From contig NZ_VUKC01000015.1 in assembly GCF_009193135.1 (NCBI RefSeq), positions 1 through 64,000 on the forward strand: 64,000 nt of DNA, given 5' to 3'. Each line of letters starts with the position of its first letter. The first letter of the stretch is position 1. Made by a program: the position numbers and the translations under genes. Origin of the DNA: Georgenia satyanarayanai (GTDB lineage: Bacteria; Actinomycetota; Actinomycetes; Actinomycetales; Actinomycetaceae). The notes under the pieces are model-generated. The model made no database searches. It was not told the DNA's origin and saw only the letters and a list, made by a program, of their open reading frames with translations. This document shows positions 45,365 through 53,697 of this stretch, one piece after another.

Positions 45365-45706
45365 ATGGTGCAGAAGGTCATGGTCACTCTTATCGACGAT
45401 GTGGACGGGACTCCCGCGGACGAGACGGTCCTCTTCAGCCTTGACGGCGTGAACTACGAGATCGACCTCACGACCGACAATGCCGCCAAGCTGCGTGACG
45501 CGCTCGCCCCCTGGGTCGGCCACGCCCGCCGGGCCGGCGGACGCCGGACGAGCGGCGGCGCCCGCTCGGGGCGTCGTACGAGCGGCGGCGGGGGGAGCAG
45601 TGACGCCGCGAAGGTCCGCGAGTGGGCCCGCGCCAACGGCTACACGGTCTCCGACCGCGGCCGTATCCCGGCCGAGGTCACCGAGGCCTACGCCAAGGCG
45701 AACTGA
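45365..45706 (+). CDS. lsr2: nucleoid-associated protein Lsr2
   Basis: Xenogeneic silencer and DNA bridging protein, 113 residues. The N-terminal dimerisation domain reads MVQKVMVTLIDDVDG...YEIDL (about 1-55). A Gly/Arg/Ser-rich linker leads to the C-terminal domain with the AT-hook-like SDRGRIPAEV at about residues 96-105, whose RGR inserts in the minor groove of AT-rich DNA. The ATG has AGGAAGAGA upstream. In M. tuberculosis lsr2 neighbours clpC and lysS rather than gpm, so the context differs. Confidence 0.96.
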   Translation: MVQKVMVTLIDDVDGTPADETVLFSLDGVNYEIDLTTDNAAKLRDALAPWVGHARRAGGRRTSGGARSGRRTSGGGGSSDAAKVREWARANGYTVSDRGRIPAEVTEAYAKAN

Positions 45707-45808
45707 CGCGAGGGGAGGGCTGCGGACCACCAGGTCCGTGGCCCTCTCGCGCGTCCACGGGACGAAAGGCACCGCGACGCCGCGGCCCTCATGGGTGATG
45801 ATGGGGGT

Positions 45809-46546
45809 ATGACCTACACGCTTGTGCTGCTCCGCCACGGCGAGAGCGACTGGAACGCCAAGAACCTGTTCACCGGCTGGGTGGACGTCCCGCTCTCGGA
45901 GAAGGGCACCGAGGAGGCGCTGCGCGGCGGCGACCTGCTCCTCGACGCCGGTATCGAGCCCGACGTCGTCCACACCTCCCTGCTGCGCCGTGCCATCATG
46001 ACGGCGAACCTCGCGCTCGACCGCGCAAACCGTCACTGGATTCCGGTCAAGCGCCACTGGCGTCTCAACGAGCGCCACTACGGCGCTCTCCAGGGCAAGG
46101 ACAAGAAGGCGATCCGCGAGGAGTACGGCGAGGAGCAGTTCATGCTCTGGCGCCGCTCCTACGACGTCCCGCCGCCGGCGATCGAGGCCGGCTCGGAGTT
46201 CTCCCAGGACAGCGACCCGCGTTATGCCGGTGAGCCCATTCCGGCGAGCGAGTGCCTCAAGGACGTCCTCGAGCGCGCGCTTCCCTACTGGGAGTCCGAC
46301 GTCATTCCTGACCTCAAGGCCGGAAAGACCGTCCTCGTCGCCGCGCACGGGAACTCCCTGCGCGCGATCATCAAGCACCTTGACGGCATCGACGACGACA
46401 CGATCTCCGGTCTCAACGTGCCCACCGGCATCCCGCTCCTCTACGAGCTGGACGAGAACCTCAAGCCCACCACCCCCGGTGGTCGCTACCTCGACCCGTC
46501 CGCCGCCGAGGCGGCGATCGCCGCGGTCGCCAACCAGGGCAAGTAG
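45809..46546 (+). CDS. gpmA: 2,3-bisphosphoglycerate-dependent phosphoglycerate mutase
   Basis: Glycolytic enzyme interconverting 3- and 2-phosphoglycerate, 245 residues. The phospho-histidine motif [10 protein letters not shown] is at about 7-16 and the second catalytic histidine in [23 protein letters not shown] and RRSYDVPPP are typical. The ATG giving [11 protein letters not shown] is used rather than the ATG at 45791, which only adds MGDDGG. A very strong terminator follows. Confidence 0.96.
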   Translation: MTYTLVLLRHGESDWNAKNLFTGWVDVPLSEKGTEEALRGGDLLLDAGIEPDVVHTSLLRRAIMTANLALDRANRHWIPVKRHWRLNERHYGALQGKDKKAIREEYGEEQFMLWRRSYDVPPPAIEAGSEFSQDSDPRYAGEPIPASECLKDVLERALPYWESDVIPDLKAGKTVLVAAHGNSLRAIIKHLDGIDDDTISGLNVPTGIPLLYELDENLKPTTPGGRYLDPSAAEAAIAAVANQGK

Positions 46547-46553
46547 GACCGAC

Positions 46554-46598
46554 GCACGACGAACGGGGGCCGGCTCAGCCGGCCCCCGTTCGTCGTGC
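46554..46598. terminator. strong bidirectional terminator between gpmA and phoU
   Basis: A perfect 22-base inverted repeat (46554-46575 with 46577-46598; core GAACGGGGGCCGGCT) with essentially a minimal loop, placed between the convergent ends of gpmA and phoU. It is the longest perfect hairpin I found in the window. Confidence 0.85.
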
Positions 46599-46603
46599 GG
46601 CCG

Positions 46604-47281
46604 TCAGCGCTCGCCGGCGGTCTCGTCGCGGGCGACGGAGTTGGTGAGGTCACCGGTGACGAGGTAGCTCGTGCGACGGGCGACCGAGACGCCGTGGTCA
46701 CCGAAGCGCTCGAAGTACCGGCCCAGGAGCACGCCGTCGACCATCTGCTGCTTGGTCATCTCGATCTCGGGGTCGAGGAGGATCGCGAAGGTCTGCTTGT
46801 GGAGGGCGTCGAGGGCGTCGTCGTCGCGCTCCACGCCGGCTGCCAGCTCGAGGTCGCGGGTCGCGAGGAGGTCGCTGACCTGGTGGGCAACCTTCGTCGC
46901 GGCCTCGCCCATCTGGGCGAAGATCTCCCGCATCGCGGGGCTCGGGGCCACCTCGGGGTAACGTCCACGCGCCACGTAGGCGATGTGCCGGGCGAGGTCG
47001 CCCATCCGCTCGATGGTCGCCGACATCCGCAGCGCCGCGATGACGACGCGCAGGTCGGTGGCGACCGGCGCCTGGCGGGCCAGCAGCGAGATGCACTGCT
47101 CGTCGAGGCTCCGCTCGATCTCGTCGATCTGCTCGTCGGCGCGGATGACCTGCTCGGCCAGCTGGAGGTCGGCGGTCTGGAGCGCGGTGGAGGCCTTCTC
47201 GATCGCGTCGATGACCAGCCGGCTCATCCGCTGGAGGTCCTCACCGACCTGGGCCAGCTCCTGCATGAAGATCTCGCGCAC
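46604..47281 (-). CDS. phoU: phosphate signalling regulator PhoU
   Basis: A 225-residue all-helical protein with two PhoU three-helix repeats; metal-binding ExxxD patterns appear in ATIERMGDLARHIAY and its second-half partner RYFERFGDHGVSVARR. PhoU links the Pst transporter to the sensor kinase and shuts the phosphate response when phosphate is ample. It is divergent from the sensor/regulator pair, with PHO-box repeats between them. GTG start with GAGGAGA upstream. Confidence 0.95.
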   Translation of the reverse strand: MREIFMQELAQVGEDLQRMSRLVIDAIEKASTALQTADLQLAEQVIRADEQIDEIERSLDEQCISLLARQAPVATDLRVVIAALRMSATIERMGDLARHIAYVARGRYPEVAPSPAMREIFAQMGEAATKVAHQVSDLLATRDLELAAGVERDDDALDALHKQTFAILLDPEIEMTKQQMVDGVLLGRYFERFGDHGVSVARRTSYLVTGDLTNSVARDETAGER

Positions 47282-47328
47282 GTTTCGCTCTCCTCGGTCT
47301 CGTCGTGATCACACCGTAGCGTTCCAGG

Positions 47329-47373
47329 GGGCGGTGAACGACAGGTGGCGGCCGGGTGAACAGCCGGGTGTCC
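47329..47373. promoter_or_regulatory. PHO-box array between phoU and the sensor kinase gene
   Basis: Read on the minus strand, four 11-base units occur: GTTCACCGCCC (47329-47339), a degenerate CGCCACCTGTC (47340-47350), GTTCACCCGGC (47351-47361), and after one base GGACACCCGGC (47363-47373). The third equals the direct-repeat unit of Streptomyces PhoP boxes; mycobacterial RegX3 recognises similar GTTCACC repeats. TACGGT at 47312-47317 is a plausible phoU -10. The array should let the downstream regulator control phoU and its own operon. Confidence 0.7.
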
Positions 47374-47422
47374 GCCCGGACGACCGGCCTCGCGGGCCGC
47401 GGAGGGGCTTACCCTCGGACTC

Positions 47423-48610
47423 GTGGAGGGGATCTGGCCGTTCGTCGTCGTCGCGCTGGTGGGGGTGGCGGTCGGCGCCCTCGTGCGCGGCTTCTTCCCC
47501 GCGCGGGCGCGTCGCGCGCCTGCCGTCACGCCGATCAGCGAGGGCGTGAGCAAGGACGCCCGGGAGCTGCTGCGGGCGCTACGCTCCACGGTCCTCGTCC
47601 TGGACGCCACCGGGGACGTCCTCCAGGCCAGCCCCTCGGCCTACAGCTACGGCCTCGTGCGCTCCGGCCGCGTGGCCCTGCCCGTCGTCACCGAGCTCGT
47701 CGAGCGCGTGCGCGCCGACGGCGTCCCGTACGACCGCGAGCTCAGCCTCCCGCGCGGCCCGCTCGCCGGCGCGGGCGAGATGATCTTCCAGCTGCGCGTC
47801 GTGCCGCTCACCGCCGGCCGCATCCTCGTCGTCGCGGACGACCACACCGCAGCCCGCCGCCTGGACCAGGTGCGCCGCGACTTCGTGGCCAACGTGTCCC
47901 ACGAGCTCAAGACGCCCGTCGGTGCCCTCGCACTGCTCAGCGAGACCGTCGAGGAGGCGGCCGACGACCCCGAGGCCGTGCGCCGCTTCACCGCCCAGAT
48001 GCGGCGCGAGTCCCGCCGGCTCACGGCGCTCGTCCAGGAGATCATCGACCTGTCGCGGCTCCAGGAGCCGGACGCGCTCGTGGACTCCGAGCTCGTCGAC
48101 GTCGACGCCGTCGTCACCGAGGCCGCCGACCGCGTGCGCGTCGAGGCGGAGTCGCGGCGCATCACGCTCGCCGTCGGCGGTGAGAGCGGCCTGCACGTCT
48201 TCGGCGACGCCGACCTCCTGACCACCGCCGTGCGCAACCTCCTCGACAACGCCCTGCGCCACTCCGACCCGCTCGGACGCGTGTCCGTGGGCGTGGCGCG
48301 CGACGGGGACCAGGTGCGCATCGCCGTCGTCGACCAGGGGGAGGGGATCTCGCCCGCCCAGCAGGAGCGGATCTTCGAACGCTTCTACCGGGGTGACCCA
48401 GCCCGTGCCCGCCGCACCGGCGGGACCGGCCTGGGCCTGAGCATCGTCAAGCACGTCGCCGCCGACCACGGCGGTGAGGCCGAGGTGTGGTCCAAGCCCG
48501 GCGCCGGGTCGACCTTCACCCTCGTCCTGCCGCTCGCCGACCCGCCGGCGTCACCCACCGAGCCCGCCACCGCCCCGCCGCCTGCGACAGGAGTGCCGAG
48601 ACAACCATGA
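47423..48610 (+). CDS. senX3: phosphate sensor histidine kinase, SenX3/PhoR type
   Basis: A 395-residue membrane kinase: one N-terminal helix (WPFVVVALVGVAVGALVRGFF), a PAS-like domain (about 50-145), the phospho-acceptor motif FVANVSHELKTPVGAL with the active histidine, and an ATPase domain with NLLDNALRH, DQGEGISPAQQERIFERFYR and GGTGLGLSIVK. It is divergent from phoU and overlaps the response regulator gene (ATGA), matching senX3-regX3 and Streptomyces phoR-phoP. GTG start. Confidence 0.93.
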   Translation: MEGIWPFVVVALVGVAVGALVRGFFPARARRAPAVTPISEGVSKDARELLRALRSTVLVLDATGDVLQASPSAYSYGLVRSGRVALPVVTELVERVRADGVPYDRELSLPRGPLAGAGEMIFQLRVVPLTAGRILVVADDHTAARRLDQVRRDFVANVSHELKTPVGALALLSETVEEAADDPEAVRRFTAQMRRESRRLTALVQEIIDLSRLQEPDALVDSELVDVDAVVTEAADRVRVEAESRRITLAVGGESGLHVFGDADLLTTAVRNLLDNALRHSDPLGRVSVGVARDGDQVRIAVVDQGEGISPAQQERIFERFYRGDPARARRTGGTGLGLSIVKHVAADHGGEAEVWSKPGAGSTFTLVLPLADPPASPTEPATAPPPATGVPRQP

Positions 48611-49305
48611 CCACGATCCTGCTCGTCGAGGACGAGGAGTCCTACCGGGAGCCGCTCACCTACCAGCTCGAGCGGGACGGGTACGACGTCGTCGCCGTCG
48701 ACAACGGGCTGGACGCCCTGTCCGCCTTCGACCGCGCGGCCCCCGACCTCGTCCTCCTCGACCTCATGCTGCCCGGCATGTCCGGGACCGAGGTGTGCCG
48801 CGAGCTGCGCCGGCAGGGCAACACACCGGTCATCATGCTCACCGCCAAGGACGACGAGTTCGACAAGGTGCTCGGCCTCGAGCTCGGCGCCGACGACTAC
48901 GTGACCAAGCCGTACTCCTACCGCGAGCTCGTCGCCCGGGTCCGGGCGGTCCTGCGCCGCGGGAGCGAGGCGGCGGGGGAGGAGTCGGCGGGCGTCCTCG
49001 AGGTCGGCCGGGTGCGGATGGACGTGGGCCGCCACGAGCTCGTCGTCGGCGGCCAGCCGGTGCGGATGCCGCTGCGGGAGTTCGAGCTCCTCGAGGTCCT
49101 CATGCGCAACGCCGACCACGTCCTCACCCGCGGCCAGCTCATCGACCGGGTGTGGGGGGCGGACTACGTGGGGGACACCAAGACCCTGGACGTCCACGTC
49201 AAGCGCATCCGGGCGAAGATCGAGCCGGAGCCCTCCGCGCCCGAGATGCTCCTCACCGTCCGGGGGCTCGGGTACAAGCTCGTCGCACCGGAGCAGACCC
49301 CGTAA
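48607..49305 (+). CDS. regX3: phosphate response regulator, RegX3/PhoP type (OmpR family)
   Basis: A 232-residue regulator: receiver domain with acidic pocket VEDEES, phospho-acceptor D52 in LVLLDLMLPGMSG and lysine in VTKPYSYREL, then a winged-helix OmpR-type DNA-binding domain with LMRNADHVLTRGQLIDRVWG and DVHVKRIRAKIEP. Start overlaps the kinase stop. It is the expected reader of the PHO-box array upstream of its operon. pstS follows 45 bases downstream. Confidence 0.94.
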   Translation: MTTILLVEDEESYREPLTYQLERDGYDVVAVDNGLDALSAFDRAAPDLVLLDLMLPGMSGTEVCRELRRQGNTPVIMLTAKDDEFDKVLGLELGADDYVTKPYSYRELVARVRAVLRRGSEAAGEESAGVLEVGRVRMDVGRHELVVGGQPVRMPLREFELLEVLMRNADHVLTRGQLIDRVWGADYVGDTKTLDVHVKRIRAKIEPEPSAPEMLLTVRGLGYKLVAPEQTP

Positions 49306-49350
49306 CCTGTCGGTGCTGCTGGACACCTCAGCGACACGACAGGGGACGGG

Positions 49351-50427
49351 ATGATCAAGCGCACGGGACGACGACTCGCGGCCGGGACGGCACTCGTCGT
49401 GGTCGCCGCGGCCGGGTGCGGCACGGACAGCTCCTCGATCGCCGGCGCGGGCGCCTCGTCCCAGGAGATCGCGATGCAGGCGTGGCTCGCCGGCCTGCAC
49501 GACCTGAACCCCGAGATCCTCGCGTCCTACGACCCGACCGGGTCCGGGGCGGGCCGGGAGATGTTCACGACCGGCGCCGTCGACTTCGCCGGCTCCGACG
49601 CCCACCTCGACGACGAGGAGGTCCTCGAGGCGCAGGAGCGCTGCGAGGGCGGGGAGGTCCTGGAGCTGCCGCTGTACATCTCCCCGATCGCCGTCGCCTA
49701 CCACCTGCCCGGGCTGGACGTGGAGCACCTCCAGCTCGCGCCCGAGACGATCGCCGGGATGTTCGACGGCCGCATCGAGCGGTGGGACGACCCCGCGATC
49801 ATCGCGACCAACCCGGGCGTGGACCTGCCGGACCTGAGGGTCGTGCCGGTCAACCGGTCCGACGACTCCGGCACGACGGAGAACTTCACCGAGTACCTCG
49901 CGCAGGCGGGCGGCGGTGCCTGGCCGCACGAGCCGAGCGGCACGTGGCCGCGCTCGGGGACCCACTCGGGCCAGCAGAACGTCGGGATGGTCTCCACCCT
50001 CGAGGCCGCCGAGGGGACGATCGGCTACGTCGACGCCTCCCAGGTGACCGCCGAGCTGGGCACCGTCGCGGTCGGCGTGGGCGAGGAGTTCGTGCCGTTC
50101 TCCCCGGAGGCGGCGGCCGCCGTCGTCGACGCGTCGCCGCCCGCCCCGGGCGCCACGGACACCCGGCTCATCATCGAGCTCGACCGGGCCACCGAGACGT
50201 CCGGCGCCTACCCCGTCGTTCTCATCTCCTACACGATCGCCTGCACGCGCTACGACAGCGCCGAGAAGGCGCAGTCGGTGCAGGCCCTGCTCAGCTACAT
50301 CGCCAGCGAGGAGGGCCAGGCGCGCGCCGCGTCACCGGAGGTGGCGGGCGCAGCGCCGATCTCCGCGGACCTGCGCGAGCGGGTCATGGCCGCCGTCGAC
50401 CGGATCGAGGGACCCGCCGCCGGCTGA
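49351..50427 (+). CDS. pstS: phosphate ABC transporter substrate-binding lipoprotein PstS
   Basis: Periplasm-equivalent phosphate-binding lipoprotein, 358 residues, with signal and lipobox VAAAGCG. The phosphate-binding loops are evident: GAGASSQ near the N terminus, FAGSD, and VNRSDDSGTTENFTEYL. It follows the sensor/regulator pair but is not followed by pstC, pstA or pstB; instead a convergent lipoprotein gene starts the next block. The transporter permeases must lie elsewhere or be encoded outside the window. Confidence 0.93.
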   Translation: MIKRTGRRLAAGTALVVVAAAGCGTDSSSIAGAGASSQEIAMQAWLAGLHDLNPEILASYDPTGSGAGREMFTTGAVDFAGSDAHLDDEEVLEAQERCEGGEVLELPLYISPIAVAYHLPGLDVEHLQLAPETIAGMFDGRIERWDDPAIIATNPGVDLPDLRVVPVNRSDDSGTTENFTEYLAQAGGGAWPHEPSGTWPRSGTHSGQQNVGMVSTLEAAEGTIGYVDASQVTAELGTVAVGVGEEFVPFSPEAAAAVVDASPPAPGATDTRLIIELDRATETSGAYPVVLISYTIACTRYDSAEKAQSVQALLSYIASEEGQARAASPEVAGAAPISADLRERVMAAVDRIEGPAAG

Positions 50428-50433
50428 CGCCGG

Positions 50434-50892
50434 TCACGGCACGTAGTCGGCGTACTGGGGGAGCGTCGAGTCGAGCACCGGCACGTTCGCTGAGACCGTC
50501 CCGAGGCCGGTCGCCTCGACGAGGCCCTCCGCGTTGGCGCCCGGGGCGACGGGCACGGACGGCACGACGACGATCTCCTCGACGCCGAGCAGGACGTGCT
50601 CGTTGGCGGGGACGGGGACCTGGATGCCGCCGTCGCCGATGGTCAGCGACATGACGACGTCCTCCTCGGTGTCGTTGACGAGGCTGCCGAAGACCTGGCC
50701 CTCGGCGCCCTCCTCCTCGGACAGGACCATGAGGTTCTCGGCCCGGACCTCGTCGGTGATCTCGACCCGGACGCCGTCACCCGCGTTGTACAGCTCGGCG
50801 GTCTGGATCGGGGTCATCACGCTGCAGCTGGCGACGAGCGCGGAGGCACCGAGCACTGCGGCGCCCCGAAGCAGGTGGTGGAAGCGGGCCAA
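50434..50892 (-). CDS. LpqE-like lipoprotein
   Basis: A 152-residue lipoprotein with lipobox LVASCS after a signal helix, then a beta-rich domain (AELYNAGDGVRVEITDEVRA, LGVEEIVVVPSVPVAPGANAEG). It is divergent from carD exactly as lpqE (Rv3584) is from carD in M. tuberculosis; such proteins resemble the PCu(A)C copper-chaperone-like fold but metal ligands are not obvious here. The start is taken as TTG at 50892, with AAGGAG six bases upstream; a frame extending to 51033 covers the carD promoter and lacks a signal. Confidence 0.78.
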   Translation of the reverse strand: MARFHHLLRGAAVLGASALVASCSVMTPIQTAELYNAGDGVRVEITDEVRAENLMVLSEEEGAEGQVFGSLVNDTEEDVVMSLTIGDGGIQVPVPANEHVLLGVEEIVVVPSVPVAPGANAEGLVEATGLGTVSANVPVLDSTLPQYADYVP

Positions 50893-51017
50893 GACGGTCT
50901 CCTTCGTCGACGTGTCCCCCCAGGCTACCGGGCCGCGGGCCCCGCACGCGCGGCCGTACGCGCGATCCCGGCCACGCGCGGCGACCGGCTCGCGCGGGTG
51001 GGAGGAACGGCGGAACC

Positions 51018-51049
51018 CGCGGAATGGCGCCATTTCCGCGTGCTAGAAT
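51018..51049 (+). promoter_or_regulatory. carD promoter with imperfect palindrome
   Basis: TAGAAT (51044-51049) is a good -10 hexamer 34 bases before the carD start. Just upstream lies an imperfect palindrome, CGCGGAATGGC (51018-51028) mirrored by GCCATTTCCGCG (51029-51040), where a -35 would be. No TTGACA-like hexamer is present, so an activator or alternative sigma factor may be involved. Confidence 0.5.
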
Positions 51050-51082
51050 AGGCACTCCTCGCGACCAAGGAGCATGACAACT

Positions 51083-51565
51083 ATGACCTTCACCGTCGGT
51101 GAGACCGTCGTCTATCCCCACCACGGAGCCGCCCTCATCGAGGCGATCTCGAAGAAGGTCATCAGGGGCGAGGAGAAGCTCTACCTCAAGCTCCGTGTCG
51201 CCCAGGGCGACCTGACGATCGAGGTCCCGGCGGACAACGTCGACCTCGTCGGCGTGCGTGACGTCGTGGGCAAGGAGGGCCTGGAGAAGGTCTTCGAGGT
51301 GCTGCGCGCCCCCTACACCGAGGAGCCGACCAACTGGTCGCGCCGGTACAAGGCGAACGTCGAGAAGATCGCGTCCGGCGACGTCATCAAGGTCGCCGAG
51401 GTCGTGCGCGACCTGTCCCGCCGTGACCAGGACCGCGGCCTGTCGGCCGGGGAGAAGCGCATGCTCGCCAAGGCCCGCCAGATCCTCGTCTCCGAGCTCG
51501 CCCTCGCCGAGCGCACCGAGGAGGACAAGGCCGAGGCCATCCTCGACGACGTCCTCGCCTCCTGA
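51083..51565 (+). CDS. carD: RNA polymerase-binding transcription regulator CarD
   Basis: Global regulator that binds RNA polymerase beta and stabilises open complexes, 160 residues. The N-terminal RNAP-interaction domain begins [17 protein letters not shown], and the C-terminal helical DNA-binding domain contains [13 protein letters not shown] with the tryptophan that inserts at the -10 edge. An ATG at 51074 is also in frame, but AAGGAG ends only one base before it and ten bases before 51083, and homologues begin at MTF. ispD follows after five bases. Confidence 0.95.
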   Translation: MTFTVGETVVYPHHGAALIEAISKKVIRGEEKLYLKLRVAQGDLTIEVPADNVDLVGVRDVVGKEGLEKVFEVLRAPYTEEPTNWSRRYKANVEKIASGDVIKVAEVVRDLSRRDQDRGLSAGEKRMLAKARQILVSELALAERTEEDKAEAILDDVLAS

Positions 51566-51570
51566 CCCAC

Positions 51571-52299
51571 GTGCGCTGCGCCGCGGTCCTCACGGCTGCC
51601 GGCTCGGGCACCCGCCTCGGGCACGCCCTGCCCAAGGCCCTCGTCCCGCTCGGCGGCACACCGCTCCTCGTCCACGCCGCGCGCGGGCTGGCGGCCTCCG
51701 GGGTGGTCGACGGAGTCGTCGTCACCGCCCCTGACGGGCACCTCGCCGAGGTCGCGTCCCTCTTCCCCGGCGCGCTGGTGCCGGGCAGTGACGTCCCCGT
51801 GCGGGTGGTCGCCGGTGGCGCGACCCGGCAGGCATCGGTCGCCGCCGGCCTCGCCGCGCTCGACGACGTCGCCCCCGGCTGCGAGGCCGTCCTCGTGCAC
51901 GACGCCGCCCGCTGTCTCGCCGGGCCCGCACTCGTGCGTCGCGTCGTCGCGGCGCTGGAGGCGGGCCACGACGCCGTCGTACCGGGCGTCCCCGTGACCG
52001 ACACCGTCAAACGGGTCGTCGACCTGCCCGGGGGCGGGGCGCGCGTCGTCGAGACACCTGACCGGTCCACCCTGCGGGCGGTGCAGACGCCGCAGGGCTT
52101 TTCCCGCGAGCTGCTCGAGCGTGCGCACCGGCTCGGTGCCGAGCGCGCCGACGACGAGACCCGCGCCGTCTCGGACGACGCGGGTCTCGTGGAGTCACTG
52201 GGCGAGGAGGTGCACCTCGTGCCCGGTGAGGCGGCGGCGCTGAAGATCACGACGCCCGCGGACCTCGAGCTGGCGGAACGGCTGCTCAGCCGGTCTTGA
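51571..52299 (+). CDS. ispD: 2-C-methyl-D-erythritol 4-phosphate cytidylyltransferase
   Basis: Third enzyme of the MEP isoprenoid pathway, 242 residues. The nucleotide loop [21 protein letters not shown] (here read as AAGSGTRLG...LPKALVPL) is at about 9-28, HDAARCL and [14 protein letters not shown] near the end are typical. GTG start directly after carD, so co-transcribed with it, as in M. tuberculosis (Rv3583c-Rv3582c). Its end overlaps the convergent RDD gene by 14 bases, and ispF lies beyond that gene on the other strand. Confidence 0.93.
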   Translation: MRCAAVLTAAGSGTRLGHALPKALVPLGGTPLLVHAARGLAASGVVDGVVVTAPDGHLAEVASLFPGALVPGSDVPVRVVAGGATRQASVAAGLAALDDVAPGCEAVLVHDAARCLAGPALVRRVVAALEAGHDAVVPGVPVTDTVKRVVDLPGGGARVVETPDRSTLRAVQTPQGFSRELLERAHRLGAERADDETRAVSDDAGLVESLGEEVHLVPGEAAALKITTPADLELAERLLSRS

Positions 52300-53059
52300 C
52301 CACCCGGGTGCCGCCGGCGAAGTTGTCGTGCCAGCCCTGGCGGGTGGCGGTGTTGTTGCTGATCGTCACGAGGATGGTGATGACGGCGGCGAAGGAGAGC
52401 AGGGTCCCCACCCACCCGAGCGCCGGGACGACGCCGACGATGCCGACAGCGGTCCACAGGTTCCGCTTGAGCGCCTCGGCCGTTGTGGGGTTGCCTCCAC
52501 CGGGTCCGACGGTCCTCGCCTTGACGAGCATCTTCCCGAGGGTCTGCCCGCGCGCGGACTCGAGGAGCACGAAGTAACCGAGGGTGATCGCCGTGTTGAC
52601 GACGGTGACGAGCACCAGCGTGCCGTAGTCGAGCTGCCCGGTCATGAGGAGGTTGGCGAAGGCCTCGCCGCCGAGGAGCCAGCCGACGATCCCGTTGACG
52701 ACGGCGAGGAGGATGTTGTCGATGAGCCGCGCGATGACGCGGGTGCCGAGGTCGGCGGGCTGACCGGCGACGGAGAAGTCCGAGACGGGCTGCGCGTAGT
52801 AGGGCGGCTGCTGGCCGTACGGAGCCTGGCCGTGCGGCTGCTGCCCGTAGGGCTGCTGCCCGTACGGGGCCTGGCCGTGCGGGGGCTGGCCGGTGGGTGG
52901 CTGCTGGCCGTACGGAGGCTGCTGGCCGTAGGGAGACTGGCCGGCGGGCGGCTGCTGGCCGTACGGGCCACCCTGCCCGGGCGGCGGGGGCGGAGGGTTG
53001 GAGCCCGGCGGCGGGGGGAACTCGCCGGAGGAGGAACCCCCGTTGGACGACTCGCTCAT
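52286..53059 (-). CDS. RDD family membrane protein with Pro/Gln/Gly repeat tail
   Basis: A 257-residue protein. Residues about 10-95 are tandem GQQP-type repeats ([12 protein letters not shown] and variants). The RDD domain follows with [18 protein letters not shown] (conserved Arg-Asp), about three to four helices, and [18 protein letters not shown] proteins are poorly characterised; some are Na+/H+ exchangers. The ATG giving MSESSNGG has AAAGG upstream and is preferred over 53110. It interrupts the usual ispD-ispF adjacency. Confidence 0.82.
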   Translation of the reverse strand: MSESSNGGSSSGEFPPPPGSNPPPPPPGQGGPYGQQPPAGQSPYGQQPPYGQQPPTGQPPHGQAPYGQQPYGQQPHGQAPYGQQPPYYAQPVSDFSVAGQPADLGTRVIARLIDNILLAVVNGIVGWLLGGEAFANLLMTGQLDYGTLVLVTVVNTAITLGYFVLLESARGQTLGKMLVKARTVGPGGGNPTTAEALKRNLWTAVGIVGVVPALGWVGTLLSFAAVITILVTISNNTATRQGWHDNFAGGTRVVKTG

Positions 53060-53200
53060 GTCAGGCCTTTCGCTGGAAGGGTGCCCGCCCATGCTAGTGA
53101 CCGGCGGCACTGCGGTGGTCGTGTTGCCCCGCCGCTGAGCGCCGCGTCTGCCTCGCCACCCTCGACCGGCTCAGCGTCCTGCTCGTCCGCCCGCTCGTCC

Positions 53201-53677
53201 TCAGCGGGCGACGAGGGCGGTGGCGACGGCCAGCAGCCCCTCGCCGCGGCCGGTGAAGCCGAGCCCGTCGGTCGTCGTCGCCGACAGGCTGACGGGCGCC
53301 CCGACGGCGCGGGACATCGCCTCAGCGGCCTCCTCCCGGCGGCGGCCGATCCGCGGCCGGTTGCCGATGACCTGGACGGCGACGTTGCCGATCTCGAAGC
53401 CGGCCTCGCGGACGAGGGCCGCGGTGGCAGCGAGGAACTCCGCGCCGGACGCCCCCGCCCAGCGGGGGTCGGACGTCCCGAACCGAGAGCCGAGGTCCCC
53501 GAGGCCGGCCGCGGACAGGAGAGCGTCGCAGGCAGCGTGCGCGGCGACGTCGCCGTCGGAGTGGCCCTCCAGGCCCACCTCGCCGGGCCACTCGAGGCAG
53601 GCGACGTGGAGCGGGCGGTCACTGCCCTCCGGGGCGAAGGCGTGGACGTCGGTCCCGATCCCGGTGCGCGGCAGCAT
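53201..53677 (-). CDS. ispF: 2-C-methyl-D-erythritol 2,4-cyclodiphosphate synthase
   Basis: MEP-pathway enzyme of 158 residues, a zinc-dependent trimer. Metal ligands are in TDVHAF (Asp and His) and GHSDGD; the substrate loops [14 protein letters not shown] and [15 protein letters not shown] are clear. The ATG giving [14 protein letters not shown] is 20 bases inside the non-coding edge of the MFS gene; the longer frame is a shadow. It is on the opposite strand to ispD. Confidence 0.95.
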   Translation of the reverse strand: MLPRTGIGTDVHAFAPEGSDRPLHVACLEWPGEVGLEGHSDGDVAAHAACDALLSAAGLGDLGSRFGTSDPRWAGASGAEFLAATAALVREAGFEIGNVAVQVIGNRPRIGRRREEAAEAMSRAVGAPVSLSATTTDGLGFTGRGEGLLAVATALVAR

Positions 53678-53697
53678 GGTCGTCAGGGTAGCGAGGC

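Noticed and set aside
49306-49350. A possible PHO box before pstS
   Set aside because: Only weak GGACACC-like matches occur and no GTTCACC unit; the short spacer shows instead a CCTGTCG/CGACAGG mirror of uncertain meaning.
52800-52980. Short direct repeats as a possible CRISPR or minisatellite
   Set aside because: They are in-frame codon repeats encoding the GQQP-type tail of the RDD protein, with no unique spacers.
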